Source: Fibrisoma limi BUZ 3
GTDB lineage: Bacteria; Bacteroidota; Bacteroidia; Cytophagales; Spirosomataceae
Direction: 5' to 3'
Assembly: GCF_000296815.2 (NCBI RefSeq)
Contig: NZ_CAIT01000008.1
Span: 41,206 to 105,205, forward strand
Length of the DNA: 64,000 nt
The notes beneath the pieces are model-generated. The model was not told where the DNA came from. It worked only from the letters and a program-made list of their open reading frames with translations, and searched no databases. This document shows, piece after piece, positions 1 through 8,056 of the stretch. Positions within the stretch are counted from its first letter, which is position 1. Each line of letters begins with the position of its first letter. Position numbers and translations under genes: made by a program.

Positions 1-1836
1 CGCCGACCGGGTGAAACCATTCAAATTCCTTCCCTGCGCAACAACCCCACCGAAGCCGACAATACGTACAAGGCCCAGGTGATCCGGTCGTCGGACGGCG
101 CTGTGGTAAGCGAGTCGGCCCCTGGACAACAGAACCCGTTGCCCGTAACGCTACCGGCCAATCTGGCATCGGGTACTTACCAGATACGGACGCTGGGCAC
201 CAAACCGGCCTGGATTGGTCACGCGGGCGAACCGTTTACCGTGACACCGGACGCGCCCCCGACGCCAACCCAATCGACAATTGGCCGCGTCACCTATGCC
301 GGTACGCCCGACCCATCGATCACCCGGATCGGCTACCGGTACGAAGCGGGCAGCCACGGGTATTATATTATGGTTGAAGCTACCAGCCAGGTCGATGTTC
401 GGATGGAGCGTATTGACGGCGGTCCGTTTGATGACTCAGGCTGGCACCAATCTCCACCCCGATCGCAAGCACCCAATTATGCGGAGTTTGCCGATTACAA
501 CTACGTGCGCTTCTATCCACCCGTAGCATTTGCCGTGGGTGGTGTTGAGCCGGGGCGATACCGCCTGTCGGTTCGGCGTACGGGCGATACGGGCAACGGC
601 TACCAGATCGAAACGTACCTGCTCGATAGTCGGCAGACAGTGTACATTGGTCAGGAAGCCATCGCCCCCGTCCCCCCCATCATCAGCCTGACGGGCCTGT
701 CGCCGGCCACGCCCTGCCCCGGTCAGTCGTTCGCCGTTTCCTTCGATGTCAGCGAAGGGTCGATGAGTGCCGGTAATACGTTCTCCGTGCTGCTATCCGA
801 CGCGACGGGTTCATTTGCGAATGCCACCACCATCGGCACCGGCTCCGGCAGTCCTATTACGGCTACGCTGCCGGGTGGCTTATCGGCTGGTGCCACGTAC
901 CGTATCAAAGTGGTGGGCAGCAATCCGGCTGTTGAAAGTCCGCCCAGCGAACCGCTTACGTTCTGCTCCGTAACGGGTGGCACGGCCGATCTGTCGCTGA
1001 CCATGCAACTTACTAACCGAACGCCGAGAATCGATCAACCCGTTACGTATACGATTCGGGTAGCCAATGATGGGCCGCAGGCTGCAACAGGGGTTGTAGC
1101 CCGGAGTATTCTGCCCGTCGGGCTGAGCTTCATTGATGCATCAACCCCTACCATCAGCGCAGCCGACGGCATCGTGACGGTAAACGCCGGAACCATTGGC
1201 AACGGCACCGCCGTGACCTACTCTTTTCGGGCAAAAGCGGTGCAGTCGGGTACGTTCGCGACGGCGGCTCAGCTCACCGCCAGCAACGCTACCGACCCCG
1301 ACAGCCAGCCGAATTCCGGCACCGGCGATGGCCAGGATGATGCCGCAATGGTCTACTTCCGCACAGCCGACGCCAACGGCCCGCTGGTCGCATCAGCGAA
1401 CCCCAATCAGACACCCCTTCCACCGGTTCAGGGGAACCAGCCAGCGCCCGATCCGGCAAAAGCGGATCTGAGCCTCGGTGCGTTCGTGAGCAACCAGGCT
1501 CCCCGTCCAAACGATGCTATCACCATTACGTTGCAGGTTAGCAACCGGGGCGGCCTGACCGCGTCGTCGGCTACGGTGCAGACGCTGCTGCCTTCGGGCT
1601 GGCAGCTAACCAACACCGCTGGTCTTTCGGTCAATGGGCAAACGGTGACGGGTACGCTGACGAACATCCCGCCCAACGGCTCGGCCTCCCTGTCCTTGTC
1701 GGTTCGGGTGACGGGATCGGGTACCATCAGGTCCCAGCTCCAGAGCGCTGCGCCCGCCGATCCAGATTCAACACCCGGCAACGGCTACACCACCGGCGAA
1801 GACGACGAAGCGGCCGTTAGCGTTCGGGTACCGTAA
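1..1836 (+). CDS. DUF11 repeat surface protein, 5' end cut by window
   Basis: The reading frame is open from base 1, so the gene starts outside the window; only the last 611 codons are seen. The visible part contains Ig-like beta-rich stretches and two copies of the DUF11 (conserved repeat) fold. The first begins near ADLSLTMQLTNRTPRIDQ (about base 985), the second near ADLSLGAFVSNQAP (about base 1460). Each ends with a DPDS..GNG or DPDSQPNSG acidic loop. The two Ig-like units upstream share a pattern ending in SAGATYRIKVVGSNPA or ASGTYQIRTLGTKPA, so they look like duplicated modules. No type IX secretion C-terminal sorting domain is recognisable; the protein ends in VSVRVP. DUF11 proteins are usually exported or surface-exposed. 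The role is unknown, but adhesion or cell-wall association is the usual inference. Confidence 0.75.
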   Translation, partial: RRPGETIQIPSLRNNPTEADNTYKAQVIRSSDGAVVSESAPGQQNPLPVTLPANLASGTYQIRTLGTKPAWIGHAGEPFTVTPDAPPTPTQSTIGRVTYAGTPDPSITRIGYRYEAGSHGYYIMVEATSQVDVRMERIDGGPFDDSGWHQSPPRSQAPNYAEFADYNYVRFYPPVAFAVGGVEPGRYRLSVRRTGDTGNGYQIETYLLDSRQTVYIGQEAIAPVPPIISLTGLSPATPCPGQSFAVSFDVSEGSMSAGNTFSVLLSDATGSFANATTIGTGSGSPITATLPGGLSAGATYRIKVVGSNPAVESPPSEPLTFCSVTGGTADLSLTMQLTNRTPRIDQPVTYTIRVANDGPQAATGVVARSILPVGLSFIDASTPTISAADGIVTVNAGTIGNGTAVTYSFRAKAVQSGTFATAAQLTASNATDPDSQPNSGTGDGQDDAAMVYFRTADANGPLVASANPNQTPLPPVQGNQPAPDPAKADLSLGAFVSNQAPRPNDAITITLQVSNRGGLTASSATVQTLLPSGWQLTNTAGLSVNGQTVTGTLTNIPPNGSASLSLSVRVTGSGTIRSQLQSAAPADPDSTPGNGYTTGEDDEAAVSVRVP

Positions 1837-1908
1837 CGGCACTGGTGATCAGTGAGCTACTTCCGGTGGTATATCGTAGGCAGCCCTATACGTTCGACGC
1901 TTACGAAA

Positions 1909-1944
1909 TTTTGGAACAATTTTAGGGTTTTGGTGCAATTTTAG
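1909..1944. repeat. Tandem 17-bp direct repeat upstream of moeB-like gene
   Basis: Two copies of TTTTGG(A/T)(A/G)CAATTTTAG occupy 1909-1925 and 1928-1944. They match at 15 of 17 positions and have a 19-bp period. They lie 55-90 bp before the ATG at 1999 in a short AT-rich gap. They could be paired binding sites for a regulator or overlapping promoter elements (each carries TTTTGG). Function is inference only. Confidence 0.5.
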
Positions 1945-1998
1945 TAGAGCCAAACCTGTTGGATTATTGCAACGACGAGTTGCTCAACGTGTGACACT

Positions 1999-3216
1999 AT
2001 GGAATCAACGACCTTATTACCTACCGAACAACAGCGCTATCAGAAGCACCTGAACTTACCCGAGATTGGTCCGGAGGGCCAGCTTCGGCTGAAGAATGCG
2101 CGCGTACTGGTTGTCGGGGCCGGTGGCCTCGGCTGCCCCGTTCTGCTTTACCTGACAGCCGCAGGCGTTGGGACCATTGGCGTCGTTGATCCCGATGTCG
2201 TCGATATGAGCAATCTGCAGCGGCAGGTTCTGTACACCACCGACGAAGTGGGCAAGCCTAAAGCCAAGATTGCCGTCAGCCACCTGATGCGGCTGAACCC
2301 TGAGCTGCATTTCAACACCTATACACTGGCGCTGGACATCAGCAACGCCCGCAGCATCATTGAAGAATACGACATCGTGGTCGATTGCACCGACAATTTT
2401 AAGGTCCGGTATCTCGTCAACGATGTCTGCGTTACGTTAGGCAAACCGTTCGTTTACGGAGCCATCCACCGGTTCGAAGGTCAGGTAGCCGTACTGAATG
2501 CACCGATTCCCGCTCCTTCGTCTGACGGTACGTCTGACGCTGTTAAAGCGTTTGGGGATGGGTATTCAAAACCTGCGTCAGACGAGCATAAAGTCCGCCG
2601 GGGGCCAACGTACCGCTGCCTGTTTCCGGAGTATCCGAACGAGATCGAAATTCCAAACTGCAACGACACGGGTGTGCTGGGCGTGCTGCCGGGCGTGATC
2701 GGTACGTTGCAGGCCAATGAAGTCATTAAGCTCATCACGGGCATTGGCCAGCCGCTGAACGAGCACCTGCTGATGATGGACCTGCTCTCGATGCAGCAGC
2801 AGAAAATCAAGGTAAAACGCCGGGCCGACGCCGACGAACTGGCCCGCCAGGGTCTCGCATCGGGCTACCGACCCGCAACTGCCACCTCAACCGGACCGCA
2901 GAAGATGTCGGCGCGGGAACTGGCCGACCGGCTGGCCCGGGGCGAATCCATCTTCCTGCTCGACGTTCGCGAACGGCCGGAATACGACCTCTGCCACCTG
3001 GAGCAGGCGGTACTGATTCCGATTGATATGATTCCCAACAACCGCAAGCGCATCCCGACAGACCGCCCGGTGGTGGTGTACTGCCACCACGGTATCCGCA
3101 GCGCCAACGTTGCTAATTACCTCTACGCGCAGGAGGGCCTGACGAATCTCTACAACCTCGAAGGTGGCATCGACGCCTGGGCGCGGGAAATCGAGCCTGA
3201 AATGGCCGTGTATTGA
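1999..3216 (+). CDS. moeB: MoeB/ThiF-family adenylyltransferase with C-terminal rhodanese domain
   Basis: A 405-residue E1-like enzyme. The N-terminal ThiF/MoeB domain has the ATP-binding GAGGLG at residues 40-45, the conserved DCTDNF region, and the zinc/adenylation segment YRCLFPEYP followed by PNCNDTGVLG and LPGVIGTLQANE. A linker leads to a rhodanese domain (about residues 300-400) with LLDVRERPEY and the active-site loop CHHGIR (Cys362). This two-domain layout is typical of MoeZ/MOCS3-like proteins. These adenylate the C-terminal glycine of a small sulfur carrier (MoaD or ThiS) and relay sulfur through the rhodanese cysteine, in molybdopterin, thiamine or tRNA thiolation. No cofactor biosynthesis genes flank it here, so the partner carrier cannot be named. 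It is cytoplasmic. The start is chosen by alignment to the usual N-terminus QQRYQKHLNLPEIG. Confidence 0.88.
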   Translation: MESTTLLPTEQQRYQKHLNLPEIGPEGQLRLKNARVLVVGAGGLGCPVLLYLTAAGVGTIGVVDPDVVDMSNLQRQVLYTTDEVGKPKAKIAVSHLMRLNPELHFNTYTLALDISNARSIIEEYDIVVDCTDNFKVRYLVNDVCVTLGKPFVYGAIHRFEGQVAVLNAPIPAPSSDGTSDAVKAFGDGYSKPASDEHKVRRGPTYRCLFPEYPNEIEIPNCNDTGVLGVLPGVIGTLQANEVIKLITGIGQPLNEHLLMMDLLSMQQQKIKVKRRADADELARQGLASGYRPATATSTGPQKMSARELADRLARGESIFLLDVRERPEYDLCHLEQAVLIPIDMIPNNRKRIPTDRPVVVYCHHGIRSANVANYLYAQEGLTNLYNLEGGIDAWAREIEPEMAVY

Positions 3217-3262
3217 CCTTTTAAGCGAAAGCAGTTACACAAACCGGTTTACAACGTAGTGG

Positions 3263-3306
3263 CATCGTGGGTGGAGATTTTATATTTGTAAAAACCACCC
3301 ACGATG
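3263..3306 (+). promoter_or_regulatory. Perfect 12-bp inverted repeat enclosing a -7 box and the start codon
   Basis: CATCGTGGGTGG (3263-3274) is repeated in inverted orientation as CCACCCACGATG (3295-3306), which contains the ATG of the Roco-TIR gene. The 20-bp spacer holds TATATTTG (3281-3288), a match to the Bacteroidota -7 box TAnnTTTG. Transcription would start close to the ATG, giving a nearly leaderless mRNA, so the palindrome acts most plausibly as a DNA operator and not as an RNA hairpin. I see no clear -33 element. The operator role is inference. Confidence 0.5.
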
Positions 3307-6300
3307 ACGCCACCCGAAGCCCTCAAACGGATTGCTGCTTGCCAAAAGCGCCACGAACCAACACTAGATTTAAGTGGATTAAAGCTGGTAGAAATTCCTC
3401 CTGAGATAAGTGAATTAGTTTGGCTGACTACATTATCCCTTCGCAATAACCAGATCCGTGAGATCAAAGGTCTTGCCTCGCTCAACCAGTTAACAGAATT
3501 ATCCCTTCGCAATAACCGGATCAGTGAGATCAAAGGCCTGGAGTCGCTTACTCAGTTAACTAAACTGTCCCTTTCCGACAACCGGATCAGTGAGATCAAA
3601 GGCCTGGAGTCGCTCAACCAGTTAACAGAATTATACCTTTTAGACAACCAGATCAGTGAGATCAAAGGCCTTGAGCCGCTTACTCAGTTAACTACATTAT
3701 ACCTTTCCGACAACCAGATCAGTGAGATCAAAGGCCTTGAGCCGCTTACTCAGTTAACTACATTAAACCTTTCCGACAACCAGATCAGTGAGATCAAAGG
3801 CCTGGAGCCGCTTACTCAGTTAACTACATTAAACCTTTCCTACAACCAGATCCGTGAGATCAAAGGCCTGGAGTCGCTTACTCAGTTAACTACATTATAC
3901 CTTTCCTACAACCAGATCAGTGAGATCAAAGGCCTGGAGCCGCTTACGCAGTTAACTACATTATACCTTTCCTACAACCAGATCAGTGAGATCAAAGGCC
4001 TGGAGTCGCTTACGCAGTTAACTACATTATACCTTTCCGACAACCAGATCCGTGAGATCAAAGGCCTGGAGTCGCTTACTCAGTTAACTACATTATACCT
4101 TTCCGACAACCAGATCCGTGAGATCAAAGGCTTGACTATTGCCCAGTTGGAGCGAATGAAAAAACTGGATTTAACAAATAATCCAATAAAAGGTGTTCAA
4201 TTAAGTGACTTCGCCGATGTTAAGGGCATCATTGGTTATCTGAAAAGTCAGCAGGAAGACCCGGTGCGGTTAGTCAGCAATCTGCGTCTGAAAGTTAATA
4301 TCCTGGGGGCCGGCCGAATTGGCAAAACGCAGTTGTTTCGCTTCTTTAAAAAAGAGCCGTTTACCGACAATGAGCCAGAAACACACGGTACTAACGCATA
4401 TGATTACGTCCTGCCACATACGGATTACCGAGCTAAACTGTGGGATTTTGGTGGGCAATCCTATCACCACGGCTTCCATTACCTGTTTTTGCGCAAGTCT
4501 GATTTTTATGTAGTGCTGTGGCGTAATAACAGGCAGCGCGACCCGGACTATGGCTACTGGTTAGGGACGGTACGCGCCTTCGCGCCCGATCCTGCACAAG
4601 CCCCTTTGCTATTAGTGCAAAATTGCTGGACAAGCTGGAGTGAAGATTATCAACAAGCGCAAAATGACAGCAATCTGCCGGATGTAGTCGCTTACCCCGA
4701 CAGTGAACGCTTACGATTATATCAGCTTGGCTTAACTGATGTATTCGCCATCGACGTCCGTCAACTTTCCGGCTCCGGTTTGCGGGAGCGATATTTTTTA
4801 GACGTCCTGCACAGTCGGATGCAGCATCATGCGGATTCGTTCGATCGTATTTCTTTGAAGTGGGTACGTGTAGCAGAACGATTGGACGAATCTCCCCTCG
4901 AAGATTTTTACCTGAAGAAGGGTGCATTTAAAAAACGCTACGCCGACGATTTCGATGAAACAGCGTTTGCCGGTTTGCTCAATTACCTGGAGTTCTCGGG
5001 CAACATTCTGTATTTCAGGGAAAGGCCGCTACTCGACCAGTACGTATTCGCCAACCCGCCCCAACTTTCAGACTGGCTTTTCAGCACAATCCTCGATGCG
5101 GAGTTTAAAGACAAAAACGAAGGCAGGATTAGTCGACAGCTTTTAGCCAAGAAACACGGTAAGGAGAAATCGGACCTGTTTTTTGCCCTGATGGACGAGT
5201 TTGGGCTAATTTTCAAACAACCCCACCCCGACAGCCCAACAGCCACCACTTCCGACGTTTACATCATTCCGCAGTTTCTGCCAGAATACAAGCACAGCTT
5301 CAAGCAGGTGCTGCTTGAACTACTACCATTTACGTTCAGCCTGAAGTTTCCTGACTTCATTCACGAAGGCACCATCTTTCGGTTTATTGCGGCTTATGGA
5401 CGGTATGCCAAAGACAACACTGCTTACTGGAAATATGGCCTGCTGTTTAGCTATGAAACCAATCGCCATCGTACAAACAAAACACCGGAGCAAAAACACG
5501 AAGACACGCTGCAGGTACTGGTGTACTACCTGTACGAAAACCGGCAATTGATGGTGCATATTGAAGACCGTAAGGGGCGTAGCGAAGCAGCCCGCGAGAT
5601 CTTTGACTATTTTGTCTTTGATCGTCATTCATTACCATCAACCGAAACACCGGTAGAAAAACCTGGGGCAGGCCGAAAAAAGAAGGAGAACCTGACCGAA
5701 CGAGAAGACATAGCGCTGCGAACTAGTAACCCGTCGCGCGACCTGAAAGATCTCAAAAGCGCAGCCTATCTCTCTACAAACCGGCCTTATTTCATGGATG
5801 TTGCGGAGACAATGCAAAACGTGAAAGATCAGAATTATTTTGGCACTTGTGTAACTACCAGAAAACGCATCAAACTAGATTTCATGGCCATCAACCTCCT
5901 TTCTAACGACGATAAACGGAAACTCAGGATTTTCTTTTCATACTCACATAAAGATGAAGCTTACCGCAAGGAGTTTGACGTACACATGGCGATGCTGAAG
6001 CGATCGGGCCGAATCGAAGCCTGGCATGACCGCGAGATCAGGGCCGGTGAAGAGTGGGACGACCGTATTAAGGAGCAGCTTGAAATGGCCGACATTGCCC
6101 TCCTGATGATTAGTGCCGATTTCCTGAACTCAAACTACATCTGGGAACAGGAGTTAGGCATTCTGCGCCGACGGCTGGAGGCTAAAGACGGCGTCGTTGT
6201 GATTCCGATCTTCACCCGCCCTTGTGATACGCGAGACTTTGATATGATGCGTTTTCAGGGTGCACAGCGCGACCAACAAAGCAAGCTGCCCTGGATTTCA

Positions 6301-6375
6301 TCCAGCCCTGACCGCGATCAGATATACATGGACATCGTCGGCGAAATCAGAAAAACAATTGATTCGATTAGGTAA
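3304..6375 (+). CDS. LRR-Roco (ROC-COR) GTPase with C-terminal TIR domain
   Basis: A 1023-residue multidomain protein. Residues about 40-285 form roughly 11 tandem 22-residue leucine-rich repeats (pattern LTTLYLSDNQISEIKGLEPL). The ROC GTPase follows, with P-loop GAGRIGKTQ (335-343; Lys341), a switch-II-like DFGGQ (from Asp381) and a degenerate G4 (LLVQN in place of NKxD). A COR-like region extends to about 640, then a less recognisable linker. The C-terminal TIR domain begins at about residue 874 (LRIFFSYSHKDEAYR) and includes WEQEL near 947-951, where TIR NADases carry their catalytic glutamate. Bacterial Roco proteins and TIR NADases are established families. A sensor (LRR)-switch (Roco)-effector (TIR) reading is inference, and phage defence is a plausible but unproven role. 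It is a single-gene unit between housekeeping genes with its own promoter-like palindrome. No signal peptide; probably cytoplasmic. Confidence 0.9.
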   Translation: MTPPEALKRIAACQKRHEPTLDLSGLKLVEIPPEISELVWLTTLSLRNNQIREIKGLASLNQLTELSLRNNRISEIKGLESLTQLTKLSLSDNRISEIKGLESLNQLTELYLLDNQISEIKGLEPLTQLTTLYLSDNQISEIKGLEPLTQLTTLNLSDNQISEIKGLEPLTQLTTLNLSYNQIREIKGLESLTQLTTLYLSYNQISEIKGLEPLTQLTTLYLSYNQISEIKGLESLTQLTTLYLSDNQIREIKGLESLTQLTTLYLSDNQIREIKGLTIAQLERMKKLDLTNNPIKGVQLSDFADVKGIIGYLKSQQEDPVRLVSNLRLKVNILGAGRIGKTQLFRFFKKEPFTDNEPETHGTNAYDYVLPHTDYRAKLWDFGGQSYHHGFHYLFLRKSDFYVVLWRNNRQRDPDYGYWLGTVRAFAPDPAQAPLLLVQNCWTSWSEDYQQAQNDSNLPDVVAYPDSERLRLYQLGLTDVFAIDVRQLSGSGLRERYFLDVLHSRMQHHADSFDRISLKWVRVAERLDESPLEDFYLKKGAFKKRYADDFDETAFAGLLNYLEFSGNILYFRERPLLDQYVFANPPQLSDWLFSTILDAEFKDKNEGRISRQLLAKKHGKEKSDLFFALMDEFGLIFKQPHPDSPTATTSDVYIIPQFLPEYKHSFKQVLLELLPFTFSLKFPDFIHEGTIFRFIAAYGRYAKDNTAYWKYGLLFSYETNRHRTNKTPEQKHEDTLQVLVYYLYENRQLMVHIEDRKGRSEAAREIFDYFVFDRHSLPSTETPVEKPGAGRKKKENLTEREDIALRTSNPSRDLKDLKSAAYLSTNRPYFMDVAETMQNVKDQNYFGTCVTTRKRIKLDFMAINLLSNDDKRKLRIFFSYSHKDEAYRKEFDVHMAMLKRSGRIEAWHDREIRAGEEWDDRIKEQLEMADIALLMISADFLNSNYIWEQELGILRRRLEAKDGVVVIPIFTRPCDTRDFDMMRFQGAQRDQQSKLPWISSSPDRDQIYMDIVGEIRKTIDSIR
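3421..4140 (+). repeat. Near-identical 66-bp tandem repeats encoding the LRR array
   Basis: About 11 in-frame 66-bp units encode the LRRs. Neighbouring units are almost identical at DNA level (recurring blocks such as ACCAGATCAGTGAGATCAAA and CTTACTCAGTTAACTACATT), including at silent positions. Such identity points to recent expansion or gene conversion. Copy number is likely to vary between strains and may be misassembled from short reads. Confidence 0.85.
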
Positions 6376-6437
6376 GAAGGAGAGGGTCAGTTAACCGCAG
6401 GAACCAAGCCTGCCGACCGGCTGTTTTGGAAGTGCCG

Positions 6438-6468
6438 TTGGGATCGGTCAGCGATTACGCTATCTTTG
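6438..6468 (+). promoter_or_regulatory. Putative panD promoter
   Basis: TTG at 6438-6440 and TATCTTTG at 6461-6468 are separated by 20 nt. This fits the Bacteroidota -33/-7 pattern. The start site would be near 6475, about 55 nt before the panD ATG, so it also supports choosing the downstream ATG at 6529. Confidence 0.5.
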
Positions 6469-6528
6469 CCGCGCCCAAGAGCATTTTACGTGGTTTGTGC
6501 TCGCACAGGCCGCTGTTCACTGACACTC

Positions 6529-6882
6529 ATGTTCGTCAACGTACTGAAATCGAAATTGCACCGCGTCAAAGTCACGCAGGCTGAGTTGAATTATGTCGGT
6601 AGCATCACCATTGATGAGGACCTGATGGATGCCGCCGGACTGATGGAAAATGAACAGGTCCACGTCGTCAACAACAACAACGGCGAACGGCTCATCACCT
6701 ACGTCATCAAAGGCGAACGCGGCTCGGGCATTATCTGCCTGAACGGGGCCGCTGCCCGCCGGGCTCAGGTAGGCGATATTGTGATCATTATCGCCTACGC
6801 CATGATGACGCCCGACGAAGCCCGTACGTTCAAGCCTACGGTTGTGTTTCCGGACGATAACAACCGGTTGGTGAAGGAATAA
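6529..6882 (+). CDS. panD: Aspartate 1-decarboxylase (pyruvoyl-dependent)
   Basis: PanD converts L-aspartate to beta-alanine for pantothenate and coenzyme A synthesis in the cytoplasm. The 117-residue protein starts [20 protein letters not shown]. It contains YVGSITID, in which Gly24-Ser25 is the self-cleavage site that makes the pyruvoyl group from Ser25, the same position as in characterised Pan[13 protein letters not shown] and [14 protein letters not shown] are typical of the family. A longer frame opens at 6466, but the extra 21 residues do not belong to the family and would overlap the putative promoter, so 6529 is preferred. The neighbour downstream is a flippase-like membrane protein; no other pan gene is in the window. 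Confidence 0.95.
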   Translation: MFVNVLKSKLHRVKVTQAELNYVGSITIDEDLMDAAGLMENEQVHVVNNNNGERLITYVIKGERGSGIICLNGAAARRAQVGDIVIIIAYAMMTPDEARTFKPTVVFPDDNNRLVKE

Positions 6883-6988
6883 AAAGAGGGAAGAAAGGGA
6901 GGAGGAAGGAAAGGGTATGGATTGAATTCCTCTCCTACTTTCCTCCCCTTTCTCTTTTCTCCCCTCCTCCCTTTCCTCCTTTTTCCCC
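6883..6988. repeat. Polypurine/polypyrimidine inverted repeat between panD and the next gene
   Basis: Directly after the panD stop, a run of about 33 purines (6883-6915) is followed by about 60 pyrimidines (6929-6988) broken by one A. The arms are complementary in part, for example AAAGGGAGGAGG (6894-6905) against CCTCCTCCCTTT (6963-6974). It could fold as a hairpin or adopt a triplex-like structure. A second, better paired element of the same composition lies at 29925-30034. Confidence 0.7.
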
Positions 6989-6999
6989 AACTTTGCGTT

Positions 7000-8049
7000 A
7001 TGAACCTCAAAAACGTTCTTAAATACCTGATTTCGCTGGCCATCGCGGGTGGCCTGCTCTGGTTCACATTCCAGCAAAGCCACATCGATGCCGCCGACCT
7101 CTGGCGAAAAATCAGTGCCGCCGACTACCGGTGGGTATTGGTGTCGGCCATCCTGACGATCGTCGCCCACTGGAGCCGGGCCGAACGCTGGCGGGTGCTG
7201 CTGGAGCCGGTTGTTTCGCACCGTCCTTCATCCCTCGATGCTACGGCAAGCGTCCTGACGGGTTATCTGGCTAACCTGGCCCTGCCCCGGGCGGGTGAAG
7301 TAGCCCGCTGCGGCACACTCTACCGCTTGTCGGGCGTACCGGTCAACGTTAGTTTCGGAACGGTGGTGGCCGAGCGGCTGTTCGACGTCCTGATGCTGCT
7401 GGTGCTGCTCGGCGTTACGTTCCTGCTGGAGTTTAACCGGCTCAGCCAGTTCTTCATTGAGTTTTTTGGCGGTAAACTCCCCCAGGGGTCCAGCGGAACC
7501 GGTATCCTGCTGCTGGCCGGAGCCGTATTGCTGGGGCTGGCCGTGCTTGGCTGGTTCCTGTACAACCGCTACCGCGAAGCACTGGGTCGCCACCCGTTGT
7601 ATCAGAAAGTGAGCGGTTTTTTGACTGGCCTGCTGGAAGGGCTGCTGAGCGTTCGGAAGCTACGTCGGCCGGGGCTTTTTCTGTTCCACACGGCCCTGAT
7701 CTGGACCATGTATTACTTCATGTCCTACACGCTGTTCTTCTCGCTGCCCAGTACAGCCAACCTCGGCCCGCTGGCGGGGCTCACCATCCTCGTGGTCGGA
7801 TCGCTCGGTATGGCCGCCCCAACGCCGGGGGGTATCGGCTCGTTCCACCTGCTGGTCGGACAGGTAGCCCTGCTCTACGGCCTGACCAGCCAGGACGGGC
7901 AAGTGCTGGCGACGTTTATTCATGGCGTTTCCACAATCATGATCATCATTCTCGGCATCCTGAGCCTGCTGGTCGTCCTGCTACGTCGGAATCACACGGG
8001 CGCTGACGTACCGACCAATACCCCCGCCCCCATCAACGCTGAACGGTAA
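7000..8049 (+). CDS. Flippase-like integral membrane protein (LPG synthase TM / UPF0104 family)
   Basis: A 349-residue polytopic protein of the family that includes the membrane half of lysylphosphatidylglycerol synthase (MprF) and AglD/YbhN proteins. Seen are about eight hydrophobic segments, the early motif HWSRAERWRVLLEP, a conserved polar stretch NLALPRAGEVARC..Y, and the late motif AAPTPGGIGSFHLL, all typical of the family. Members are thought to move lipids or lipid-linked sugars across the inner membrane, but this member's substrate cannot be told. The frame opens earlier (6922) inside the pyrimidine-rich repeat. Those 26 residues are low complexity, so the ATG at 7000 is chosen. A TTTGC motif lies just before it. 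It ends 7 bp before the rfaE2-like gene, so the two are probably cotranscribed. Confidence 0.85.
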   Translation: MNLKNVLKYLISLAIAGGLLWFTFQQSHIDAADLWRKISAADYRWVLVSAILTIVAHWSRAERWRVLLEPVVSHRPSSLDATASVLTGYLANLALPRAGEVARCGTLYRLSGVPVNVSFGTVVAERLFDVLMLLVLLGVTFLLEFNRLSQFFIEFFGGKLPQGSSGTGILLLAGAVLLGLAVLGWFLYNRYREALGRHPLYQKVSGFLTGLLEGLLSVRKLRRPGLFLFHTALIWTMYYFMSYTLFFSLPSTANLGPLAGLTILVVGSLGMAAPTPGGIGSFHLLVGQVALLYGLTSQDGQVLATFIHGVSTIMIIILGILSLLVVLLRRNHTGADVPTNTPAPINAER

Positions 8050-8056
8050 CCATAGC

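Noticed and set aside
3421..4140. Regular repeats that could be taken for a CRISPR or VNTR in non-coding DNA
   Set aside because: The period is exactly 66 bp, in frame, and encodes leucine-rich repeats; there are no unique spacers.
6466..6528. N-terminal extension of PanD
   Set aside because: The 21 extra residues do not match PanD and overlap the putative promoter; the cleavage-site numbering fits the ATG at 6529.
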